This document shows positions 1-5,867 of a stretch of 5,867 bases of DNA, in pieces. The position numbers were made by a program, and so were the translations under genes. The notes under the pieces are model-generated. The model worked only from the letters and a program-made list of their open reading frames with translations, made no database searches and had not been told where the DNA came from. The DNA lies in the NCBI GenBank assembly GCA_964452915.1, contig CAYVNW010000068.1, positions 1-5,867 on the forward strand, written 5' to 3'. This DNA comes from Colivivens sp964452915 (GTDB taxonomy: Bacteria; Bacteroidota; Bacteroidia; Bacteroidales; Bacteroidaceae). How positions within the stretch are numbered: the stretch's first letter is position 1; every line of letters begins with the position of its first letter.

Positions 1-155
1 TACTGAAGTTTGACTGGTCGGGCAACTACATTAAGGGCTACAAATACGACAAGTATCTGTCGTCCATCTCCAAGGGTACGGAAGAGGATGTGTTCTACGC
101 TACAGCCATCAACGAGGATGGTCTGCCATTCCTGATAAAGCTGTATGTGAAATGA
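1..155 (+). CDS. C-terminal end of a probable 6-bladed beta-propeller (BF3164-like) protein, 5' partial
   Basis: An open frame enters from the left edge (first whole codon at 3) and ends at TGA 153-155, giving 50 residues that begin LKFDWSGNYIKGYKYD and end FLIKLYVK. The pattern 'hydrophobic-F-D-W-x-G-x-x-x-x-x-Y' followed by a turn, 'YATAINEDG', and a final short strand is what the last blade of Bacteroidales 6-bladed beta-propeller or BF3164-type lipoproteins looks like. Those are exported proteins, often lipoproteins, of mostly unknown function. The assignment rests on recall of the family pattern over a short stretch, with no start, signal peptide or other blades visible. The stop overlaps the next start as ATGA (152-155), so the gene is probably co-transcribed and translationally coupled with what follows. 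It could be another beta-propeller or NHL-like protein. Confidence 0.55.
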   Translation, partial: LKFDWSGNYIKGYKYDKYLSSISKGTEEDVFYATAINEDGLPFLIKLYVK

Positions 156-361
156 AAACTTGTACCTTTTATGTCTTGGTCGCACTTTGCACTCTGTGTT
201 CATGCTCCTCTGGTCCGAAGGAACCCATGATTCCCGAGGAGATGGTGAAATGGTTCATCGTAAACGGCAAAGCGGCAAGTGCCGAGGTGGATGAGAATAT
301 AATCACCGACAGCATCTGCGGCATTTCAGAAGGACAACTCCCAATGGCACTTTGGAGTTAA
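152..361 (+). CDS. Lipoprotein signal peptide plus short mature part; probable N-terminal piece of the frameshifted transglutaminase-like gene
   Basis: This 69-residue ORF starts at an ATG overlapping the upstream stop (ATGA). Residues 1-17 are a lipoprotein signal peptide: Lys2, a hydrophobic core (FYVLVALCTL), then the lipobox LCSC with Cys18 as the lipidation site, followed by SSGPKEP. The product would be sorted to the periplasmic face of a membrane or the cell surface. After the signal come about 50 residues (IPEEMVKWFIVNGKAASAEV...), which I do not recognise as a domain. The ORF ends at TAA 359-361, while the next ORF's frame is already open from 303. Dropping one T of the TT at 358/359 turns the end into ...MALWS-KRQLSKEF... 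and continues for 469 more residues. The simplest reading is that this is the export signal and N-terminus of the transglutaminase-like lipoprotein. A genuine free-standing small lipoprotein is the alternative. The start and signal peptide are clear; independent gene status is doubtful. Confidence 0.6.
   Translation: MKTCTFYVLVALCTLCSCSSGPKEPMIPEEMVKWFIVNGKAASAEVDENIITDSICGISEGQLPMALWS
303..361 (+). other. Zone of the presumed frameshift between the lipoprotein start and the transglutaminase-like body
   Basis: The frame of the downstream ORF is closed by TAA at 300-302 and open from 303 on, whereas the upstream frame closes at 359-361. Any +1 shift must therefore fall between these points. 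The cleanest repair is to lose one T of the TT at 358/359, reading CTT TGG AGT AAG CGG (LWSKR). The stretch 362-395, nominally between the two ORFs, reads KRQLSKEFEPTY in the downstream frame and looks like ordinary coding sequence. CTT-T at 348-354 is loosely like the RF2 slip site, but it lacks the in-frame stop at the A-site that drives RF2 recoding. I therefore do not call programmed frameshifting. Confidence 0.55.
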
Positions 362-395
362 GCGGCAATTAAGCAAGGAGTTTGAGCCGACATAT

Positions 396-1769
396 ATGGA
401 TGCGCTGGCGGTTGACTCAATGCGTGGCGATTCGGTGTTCCAGTCATTCTTCGACAGTTTGAACGTACAAATCATGTCGTCCAAACCCGTTCTTGACCGT
501 GACACTATAACTGATGAGTTCTTGCGTGAGAATATAGACCTTGCCTTCGACTCATGGCAACGGCCGTGGGCAAAGGGTGTCGGCTTCGATGATTTCTGCC
601 GCTACATACTTCCGTATCGCAACGGAGATGAGGAACTGAACGGATGGCGACGGATGTTCAAGGAAAAATATGAAGCAAGTATCACAGATTCGGTGGCGGA
701 TCCGTCGGATATGCGAAGTGTGATTGATTACCTGTTACGCTGTATAAGGCGCGAAGTTGCATACGGAGGTAGCATGGGACTCGTAAACCGCAGTTATCTT
801 ACTCCGGAAATGATGGAGCGGTTGCACTGGATGGAATGCAAAGGCTGCGCACACTACACGACACTTGTTATGAGGGCATGTGGCATTCCATGTGCGACGA
901 TGGAGATAAACTGGCGCTTCACGGAAGTGCCGCATTATACGGTTTTGTTCCCTGCCGTCGGTAACAACCACAGGGAATTCCGTGCCACTGTCGGCGATAC
1001 GGTGATTTACATGGGAGAGGCTAAAGACTCGATGGCAGCGTGGAGAGTGTGGGAGACAGACTATGCGGCTGACCCCGCACGTGTTGACCTGCTTAAAGAA
1101 TTTCTTGACAATGCAACGCTGAAGAAATTCGCAAGTCCGGTGACACGTACAGACATAACATCAAAGATGTGCCGGACTTTCAACCTGACGATGCCAGTAC
1201 CAGATAGCCTTCGTAGAGAAAAATTCTTGTTCCTCTGTCGTTTTCATGACTGGAAGTGGATTCCCGTACGTGAAGGATTGGTGGATGGTGATAGTGTCAG
1301 GTTCGCCGACACCACAATACGTCAATGGTATCGCATAGGATACGCTAATGGCGACAGTGTACGAACTTTTGGCCATGCCTTCACACTGATTGGTAGCGAC
1401 GGCATATCCGATGTGAATGACCGTATCCAAGTATATGGATTGTCACGTGACACCATACTATATCGTTTGGCTTACCGCGACAAGGTTAAAGAGGGTAAAT
1501 TGCGCCGACCGATGACAACTTACTATTGGAGCAAAAACAAATGGAATAAGTTGAGTGGGACTGCCGTGCTGTGGGGGTTCAATCCGAAGACAGGTGAATA
1601 CAAAGTGTATGAGGAGTCGATGCGTGATAGCGACTTCCGTCCCGACTTCCACCTGTTGGACGTGCGACTGCCGACATGGACGGTGTTTTATGATGATATA
1701 CTTAAAAGTCCGTTTGGTTTCATACAGCAAGATTCGGATACTGGCGAGGGTGTATTAATGCAATTTTAA
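396..1769 (+). CDS. Transglutaminase-like domain protein, lacking its own signal peptide (probable body of a frameshifted lipoprotein gene)
   Basis: The 457 residues fit a common gut-Bacteroidales family of transglutaminase-fold lipoproteins. Seen in order: a helical lead-in with the family-like block 'IDLAFDSWQRPWAKGVGFDDFCRYILPYR' (about 47-75, split here only for description); a transglutaminase-like core with candidate nucleophile Cys151 in ECKGCAHYTTLVMRACGIP and candidate His180 in EVPHYTVLF; then a beta-rich half with DITSKMCRTFNLTMPV (253-268), FLFLCRFHDWKWIPV (277-291) and YANGDSVRTFGHAFTLIG. Family relatives usually show C-x-D near the nucleophile and GHSW around the histidine. Here these are C-A-H and P-H-Y, and the acidic third residue is not obvious, so the enzyme may be altered or inactive. 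The ATG at 396 has no upstream signal and gives no export peptide, although the fold is expected outside the cytoplasm. The true start is therefore probably 152, via a frameshift. The signal peptidase gene starts 9 nt downstream, so it is co-transcribed. Substrate unknown. Confidence 0.75.
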   Translation: MDALAVDSMRGDSVFQSFFDSLNVQIMSSKPVLDRDTITDEFLRENIDLAFDSWQRPWAKGVGFDDFCRYILPYRNGDEELNGWRRMFKEKYEASITDSVADPSDMRSVIDYLLRCIRREVAYGGSMGLVNRSYLTPEMMERLHWMECKGCAHYTTLVMRACGIPCATMEINWRFTEVPHYTVLFPAVGNNHREFRATVGDTVIYMGEAKDSMAAWRVWETDYAADPARVDLLKEFLDNATLKKFASPVTRTDITSKMCRTFNLTMPVPDSLRREKFLFLCRFHDWKWIPVREGLVDGDSVRFADTTIRQWYRIGYANGDSVRTFGHAFTLIGSDGISDVNDRIQVYGLSRDTILYRLAYRDKVKEGKLRRPMTTYYWSKNKWNKLSGTAVLWGFNPKTGEYKVYEESMRDSDFRPDFHLLDVRLPTWTVFYDDILKSPFGFIQQDSDTGEGVLMQF

Positions 1770-1778
1770 ACATACTGA

Positions 1779-2678
1779 ATGCGAATGCTTCGTTTTAAGA
1801 ATGTGATGCGCAAGTACTTGTCTCTTTCGTTTTTACTTAAGGTATGGCGAGAAATCAGACTCTATGTGTTCGCAGTGGTTTTAGTACCATTGCTGATAGG
1901 TGTTTGGTTTCTTCTGCGTGCGTTTTTGTTCGACTACTTCAAAGTTCCAACTCACTCTATGATGCCGACTTTGTTGCCGGGCGATGAAATTGTGGTAAAC
2001 AAAATGATTATGGGAGCAAGAATATACAGCGAATTCGAATTTAGTAAGACGGGACAGGAACTCAAGGCATGGCGTACAAACGGCACAAGAGAGTTGAAGC
2101 ATAATGACATCGTTGTGTTCAACTACCCGTACCATGACTGGAAGGTTAGTTTTGTATTAAATCAAGTATATTGCAAACGCATTGTCGGACTACCTGGCGA
2201 CAGTCTGCGTATCGTCGACGGTTGGTATAAAAGCGATCACTATGAAGGCATCCTCGGATTAGAATCCGAGCAAAGCAAACTCGCCGCGCTTACAGATTCA
2301 ACTGTGTACCCTCCTTCGCTGGCAACGATACCTTTCGACGAGCATTTCAATTGGAACATACGCAACTTCGGGCCGATGTATATACCGAGAACAGGCGACG
2401 TTATCAAAATCACTCCGTATGAGGCAACGCTCTACAGGATTCTGCTGGAATGGGAGACTGGTAAGCCTCTTTCTATTGATTGGGACAAGAATATTGTGAT
2501 GTCAGGGGACGAACCATTAACACGCCACCGTTTTCTGCATAATTATTACTTTATGGCCGGTGACAATGTCCTTAACTCAAACGATTCAAGATATTGGGGA
2601 CTTGTGCCTGAAGAGTATGTTGTGGGAGTAGTCAAACTTGTAATAAGGCCAAACGAAAAGAAGCTGATGACGATATGA
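1779..2678 (+). CDS. lepB: Signal peptidase I (S26 family), Bacteroidetes type
   Basis: This is a 299-residue membrane-bound serine protease that removes signal peptides from exported proteins at the outer face of the inner membrane. A single transmembrane helix lies at about 28-50. The catalytic Ser60 is in PTHSMMPTLLPGDEIVVNK, and the general-base Lys133 is in CKRIVGLPGDSLRI. The C-terminal box is at 257-275, YYFMAGDNVLNSNDSRYWG. Between the Lys box and this box sits a roughly 110-residue insert containing IPRTGDVIKITPYEATLYR, as in other Bacteroidetes enzymes. The usual GDNR is GDNV here (Val264); the catalytic pair is intact, so activity is expected. The first ATG is taken; Met3 and Met10 are possible alternatives, and no Shine-Dalgarno helps choose. 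It overlaps the next gene by ATGA (2675-2678). Its position among envelope and export genes, rather than housekeeping genes, suggests an accessory peptidase serving this locus, though whether the genome has another copy cannot be seen. Confidence 0.93.
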   Translation: MRMLRFKNVMRKYLSLSFLLKVWREIRLYVFAVVLVPLLIGVWFLLRAFLFDYFKVPTHSMMPTLLPGDEIVVNKMIMGARIYSEFEFSKTGQELKAWRTNGTRELKHNDIVVFNYPYHDWKVSFVLNQVYCKRIVGLPGDSLRIVDGWYKSDHYEGILGLESEQSKLAALTDSTVYPPSLATIPFDEHFNWNIRNFGPMYIPRTGDVIKITPYEATLYRILLEWETGKPLSIDWDKNIVMSGDEPLTRHRFLHNYYFMAGDNVLNSNDSRYWGLVPEEYVVGVVKLVIRPNEKKLMTI

Positions 2679-4249
2679 GGACACGGACGCTTGACATATT
2701 GGTGGTTGCTGCTTGGCTGTGCATGATGGTCAGTGCATATTTGGTGACAGACACTCCTTGTAGCCAAATAGTTATCGATGGTACTATGATGCTGCTGCTT
2801 TACGGGATAATCAGAATGTTGCCGTCAACAGGCAATCTGGCTTTGTCAATCCTGGTTATATGGGCGGCTTATGAAGTAGTCATTGGTGTATTGCAAATGG
2901 CAGGCATACAGCGTTCGAATCATTTGTTGTATTCACTGACGGGAACATTTGACAATCCCGGACCTTACGGAGGATTCCTTGCGGTTGTATTTTCAATATT
3001 CATGTCTGAACATATAAACACAGGAAGAAAGGTGTGGCTTGCCGTTGCATTGGTATGCTTGTGTGTGTTGCCTGCCACATGGAGCAGGGCTGCATGGCTT
3101 GCGGTTGCCGTCTCGATGGCATGCCTGTTTTGGAGAAAACATAAAAGGCTTGTAATGTGTGGAATTGTCTTGATATTAATCATAGCTGTACCTTTATATT
3201 TTTTGAAACAAGCCTCAGCCGATGGCAGGTTGTTTATGGCATACATATCCGGCAAATCCGTAATCAATCATCTGTGGACAGGTAGTGGAGTAGGCAGTTA
3301 TCTGTCAGCTTATGGAAGTGAAATGACTTCGTTCTTCAAGACTACGGACGATATGGATGTTTGGATAGATGTGGCTGAAGTGCCTGGAAACTCATTCTGT
3401 GAGATGTTAAAAATCGGAGTTGAGCAAGGAGTTGTTGGCATGGTCATTTGGATTAGTATTGCTGTTTGTGTTTTTTTTCTGCTCTGGCAGAGAAAATCTC
3501 CTATGTTGTATGGATTGATTGCATTGATTGTGTTTTCTTGTTTTTCCTATCCCTCAGACATCTGGGAGTTCCGTATGCTATTCGTCATGATGGCGTGTGG
3601 ACTGACTAATGGTGGCGTTCCAAGTGTCCGAAAGATGAAATTATGCGTTATAAAAAAAAATATAATAAAGAACTATATCAAAAGTCATACATTCACTCGT
3701 CTTGTCTTTTGTTTTTTATGTATCTTTGCAGAAATACTTCTCGTTATGTATAATATTAACCGCAATGAACTGAAAGAATCTTATAGTCAGATGACAGGAG
3801 TGACCGACGAGGCGTTTCTCGACGATTACTATGAGCTAATGCCTGTAATGAAAGACAATGCGAACTTTCTGTTTGACTATGCGCAAGCATTAAGAAAGGC
3901 GGAACGATGGAACGAGAGTAATGCAGTCCTAAGGCGGGGACTAAAAGTGAGCGCTGATCCAATGTTCACAATCTTGCAAGGCAACAACTATCGTTCGATG
4001 CACTTCTATGACTTAGCGGACAGCGCATACAAGGCGGCATATTGCCGGCTGCCAAACCGCATGTATCCGCTTTATTGTCGGATGACACTGTATAAGGAAT
4101 GCGGACAAAAACAGAACATGATGCGACTGGCAAGACAGATTATTGCTTTTACTCCAAAAAGGGAGTCACCTGCAACGGTATCGATGAGAGAGGAAGCTAA
4201 GGAAATATTAAATACGAACCAACACGAATCAAAAAGCATTGAATATTAA
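2675..4249 (+). CDS. O-antigen-ligase-like (Wzy_C) polytopic membrane protein with C-terminal TPR domain
   Basis: The 524 residues start in the ATGA overlap with the peptidase gene. About ten or eleven hydrophobic helices are visible (roughly 8-26, 34-50, 54-76, 97-113, 119-153 in two, 158-177, 253-272, 277-311 in two, 341-360). Wzy_C-type signatures are TGTFDNPGPYGGFLA (89-103), LPATWSRAAWLAV (132-144) and, in the large periplasmic loop (about 178-250), HLWTGSGVGSYLSAYG (199-214) and GNSFCEMLKIGVEQGVVG (238-255). Family members polymerise O-antigen, ligate glycan to lipid A core, or transfer glycans to proteins. The conserved 'HN' before the last motif is GN here, as I recall for a Bacteroidetes subgroup, so the exact reaction is uncertain. 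After the last helix, residues about 395-500 form roughly three degenerate TPR repeats (for example FLFDYAQALRKAERWNESNA), probably periplasmic and protein-binding. No glycosyltransferase genes lie in the window. An A9 run (3652-3660) separates the main membrane part from the final helix and TPRs. Confidence 0.82.
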   Translation: MRTRTLDILVVAAWLCMMVSAYLVTDTPCSQIVIDGTMMLLLYGIIRMLPSTGNLALSILVIWAAYEVVIGVLQMAGIQRSNHLLYSLTGTFDNPGPYGGFLAVVFSIFMSEHINTGRKVWLAVALVCLCVLPATWSRAAWLAVAVSMACLFWRKHKRLVMCGIVLILIIAVPLYFLKQASADGRLFMAYISGKSVINHLWTGSGVGSYLSAYGSEMTSFFKTTDDMDVWIDVAEVPGNSFCEMLKIGVEQGVVGMVIWISIAVCVFFLLWQRKSPMLYGLIALIVFSCFSYPSDIWEFRMLFVMMACGLTNGGVPSVRKMKLCVIKKNIIKNYIKSHTFTRLVFCFLCIFAEILLVMYNINRNELKESYSQMTGVTDEAFLDDYYELMPVMKDNANFLFDYAQALRKAERWNESNAVLRRGLKVSADPMFTILQGNNYRSMHFYDLADSAYKAAYCRLPNRMYPLYCRMTLYKECGQKQNMMRLARQIIAFTPKRESPATVSMREEAKEILNTNQHESKSIEY

Positions 4250-5722
4250 ATGAAGAGAACGATTGTTGCACTAATACTTGCATGCTTGTATGCTGTAAAC
4301 GCAGATGCTCAGATACGCATGACTCTGAACGATGTGGTTCAGATAGCCAGAGAACGTTCGTATGCGGCACAAATTGCAAGGTTCAACTTTCTTACCAGTT
4401 ATTGGACATATAGGTCCTACAAGGCAGAACTGCTTCCATCAATGTCGCTGTCGGGTAGTTTGCTAAACTATGACCGCTCAATAGTGGAAGCCAGAAATTC
4501 AGACGACGGTAAGATCAATTATGTGGAAAATAATTCCTTATCGAATTATCTTACTCTGTCACTCGACCAGCGTATAGTAGCCACAGGAGGAACGGTGTCC
4601 TTACAATCGTATCTGTATAGGTTGGACCAGTTCGACTATGATCTGACAACGTATAATACACAGCCGATACGTATCAGTTACACACAGCCTTTACGGGCAT
4701 ACAACGAACTAAAGTGGGAAAAACGTATAGAGCCAAAGAAATACTTGATTGCCGAAAAAACATACATGGAGACCCTTGAAGGAATTACACTGAATGCCAC
4801 GTCTCTATTCTTTGCCGTTCTCGATGCACAATCTTCTTATAAGCAGAGCCTCAAAAGCTATGAAGACCGCACGACATTGTATAAAATGGCAAAGAAACGT
4901 TTTGAGCTCGGAACATTGAATAAGAGTGATATTCTGCAAATGGAACTGTCGCTTCTCAATGAACAGGTAGCGGTCAATGAAAACAAGCTGACGTTCGATG
5001 ACAAATTGTTCAGCCTGTTCTCGTACCTGAGGATAAAAGACTATGAAGGTATAGAACTTGTCCCACCATATTCAACTCCAGAACTGCTAGTCGATGCAGA
5101 CTTTGTGTTGCAGAAAGCGAAGGAAAATTCTTCATTCGTACACGAGCAGGAACTGTCGTTGCTTGAATCTGAAGAGAACCTTGCGAAAATTAAATCACAG
5201 AAAGGACTGCAAATCCAACTGAACAGTGAAATAGGTTTTACTCAAAGCGCAGATAAGTTCAAAGACGCTTATTCACGACTGAAGGACAACGAAATCATAG
5301 GACTTACGGTCACATTGCCTATATTTGACTGGGGTATGAGTCGCGGACGTGTGAATATGGCAGAGGCACAACTTGAAATCGCACGCACTGAAGCCGAACA
5401 GTCAGAGATTGAACTCATACAGTCGGTCAACCAAAAGGTAAAACTTTTCAATAGCCAGCAACTGCAGTGCAAGAACGCGCTCAGGGCACAGGACATATCT
5501 GCCGAACGGTATGAGATAAGCAAGCGACTTTTCAGCGCAGGTTCCATCAGCGTGACAGAACTGAATACAGCACAACAAGAGATGGAAAGTGCGAACACGC
5601 AGTATCTGCGACAGCTACAGACCTTCTGGACCAGCTACTATGAATTGCAAAAACTTACTTTGTACGACTGGATTATGAAACGTGACATTGAAGTCGACGT
5701 GAATAAAATAATATCGCGCTAA
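4250..5722 (+). CDS. TolC-family outer-membrane efflux/secretion channel
   Basis: The 490-residue product is an outer-membrane beta-barrel with a periplasmic alpha-helical tunnel. It works as a trimer with an adaptor and an inner-membrane transporter. The signal peptide is clear: MKRT, a hydrophobic core, and likely cleavage after ADA (residue 20). The mature part opens with MTLNDVVQIARERSYAAQIA (24-43), the typical TolC N-terminal helix. The family's internal duplication shows as RFELGTLNKSDILQMELSLL (217-236) and RLFSAGSISVTELNTAQQEM (426-445). The conserved LPIFDWGMSRGRV (356-368) marks the second barrel segment. The C-terminus YYELQKLTLYDW (463-474) is like that of Bacteroidales TolC proteins found with ABC-type exporters. 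Length is normal. The start directly abuts the previous stop (TAAATG), indicating coupled translation. A probable adaptor gene follows 24 nt downstream. The cargo cannot be read from the channel itself. Confidence 0.93.
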   Translation: MKRTIVALILACLYAVNADAQIRMTLNDVVQIARERSYAAQIARFNFLTSYWTYRSYKAELLPSMSLSGSLLNYDRSIVEARNSDDGKINYVENNSLSNYLTLSLDQRIVATGGTVSLQSYLYRLDQFDYDLTTYNTQPIRISYTQPLRAYNELKWEKRIEPKKYLIAEKTYMETLEGITLNATSLFFAVLDAQSSYKQSLKSYEDRTTLYKMAKKRFELGTLNKSDILQMELSLLNEQVAVNENKLTFDDKLFSLFSYLRIKDYEGIELVPPYSTPELLVDADFVLQKAKENSSFVHEQELSLLESEENLAKIKSQKGLQIQLNSEIGFTQSADKFKDAYSRLKDNEIIGLTVTLPIFDWGMSRGRVNMAEAQLEIARTEAEQSEIELIQSVNQKVKLFNSQQLQCKNALRAQDISAERYEISKRLFSAGSISVTELNTAQQEMESANTQYLRQLQTFWTSYYELQKLTLYDWIMKRDIEVDVNKIISR

Positions 5723-5746
5723 AACAGAACAGCTATATAAAGATTT

Positions 5747-5867
5747 ATGAGCAAGTATAATATAACCACTTTGAGACCGGCATGGAGGAGTCTTGTTTTA
5801 TCTGTTTTTTTATTAACAACAGCATCCGTGTATGTGAGTTGCGGAAATGGACAGAAAGAGGAGAATA
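5747..5867 (+). CDS. N-terminus of a lipoprotein, probably the periplasmic adaptor (HlyD/MacA-like) partner of the TolC protein, 3' partial
   Basis: Forty codons run off the right edge without a stop. The protein begins MSKYNITTLRPAWR, then a hydrophobic stretch SLVLSVFLLTTASVYVSC with a probable lipidation Cys32 and the mature start CGNGQKEEN. The lipobox (YVSC) is loose but acceptable for Bacteroidetes. This layout, with a lipid-anchored start immediately 3' of a TolC-family gene, is the usual place and form of an RND/MacA-like adaptor subunit, which would bridge an inner-membrane transporter to TolC. No adaptor-domain sequence is visible, so the function is inferred from position only. The start has no Shine-Dalgarno but an A/T-rich leader (ctatataaagattt), as is common in this phylum. 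It could be an unrelated lipoprotein. Confidence 0.6.
   Translation, partial: MSKYNITTLRPAWRSLVLSVFLLTTASVYVSCGNGQKEEN

Noticed and set aside
348..361. Programmed +1 frameshift site like that of prfB (CTT T...)
   Set aside because: The stop codon is not adjacent to the CTT-T quartet and there is no Shine-Dalgarno-like stimulator at the right distance. Mutation or sequence error is simpler.
735..971. Reverse-strand open frame inside the transglutaminase-like gene
   Set aside because: It has no recognisable domain and is fully overlapped by a well-supported + strand protein, so it is a shadow of that frame. The same holds for the reverse frames at 1161-1430, 1458-1730, 1881-2135, 2546-2767, 2965-3267, 3756-3962, 4197-4379 and 5269-5598.
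1555..1758. Short + strand open frame inside the 3' part of the transglutaminase-like gene
   Set aside because: It is Cys/Arg-rich out-of-frame translation of sequence that codes for the family-like C-terminus in the main frame.
5320..5327. TATATTTG as a -7 promoter box within the TolC gene
   Set aside because: No TTTG lies at the proper upstream distance, and the bases encode the conserved PIFDWG motif, which explains them.
5723..5746. Terminator or promoter between the TolC gene and the next lipoprotein gene
   Set aside because: The 24-nt gap holds no inverted repeat, T-run or TAnnTTTG box, which fits continued transcription.

Overview
The window looks like a fragment of a Bacteroidales chromosome (Bacteroides or Prevotella-like). 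Three things suggest this. The protein families are typical of that order: a beta-propeller-type C-terminus, a transglutaminase-like lipoprotein with its characteristic C-terminal half, a signal peptidase I with the large Bacteroidetes-type insert, and an O-antigen-ligase-like protein ending in TPRs. Base composition is moderate, and the start codons lack Shine-Dalgarno sequences. Genus and species cannot be fixed from the sequence.

Everything runs on the + strand and is packed as one operon. In order: (1) the last 50 codons of a probable 6-bladed beta-propeller protein; (2) a short lipoprotein-like ORF overlapping it by ATGA; (3) a transglutaminase-like ORF with no signal peptide of its own; (4) a signal peptidase I; (5) an O-antigen-ligase-like (Wzy_C) membrane protein with a TPR tail, overlapping (4) by ATGA; (6) a TolC-family outer-membrane channel abutting (5) as TAAATG; (7) the first 40 codons of a lipoprotein that is probably the periplasmic adaptor partner of the TolC protein. 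The largest space between ORFs is 34 nt (362-395), and that space is itself coding-like. I see no RNA genes, repeats, mobile elements, CRISPR or terminators. The operon promoter must lie upstream of the window.

ORFs (2) and (3) are most simply one gene broken by a frameshift near 303-361. Removing one T at 358/359 fuses the lipoprotein signal peptide to the transglutaminase-like protein, giving about 538 residues. In the sequence as given, the second ORF would have no export signal.

Every recognisable product belongs to the cell envelope: processing (signal peptidase), envelope glycan or glycoprotein chemistry (Wzy_C/TPR), a periplasmic or surface cysteine-protease-fold lipoprotein, and a trans-envelope conduit (TolC plus adaptor). 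My working hypothesis is a dedicated maturation and export locus for an unseen small exported substrate, such as a peptide, encoded upstream or downstream. The gene order supports this idea but does not prove it. The substrate and the energising transporter are not in the window.
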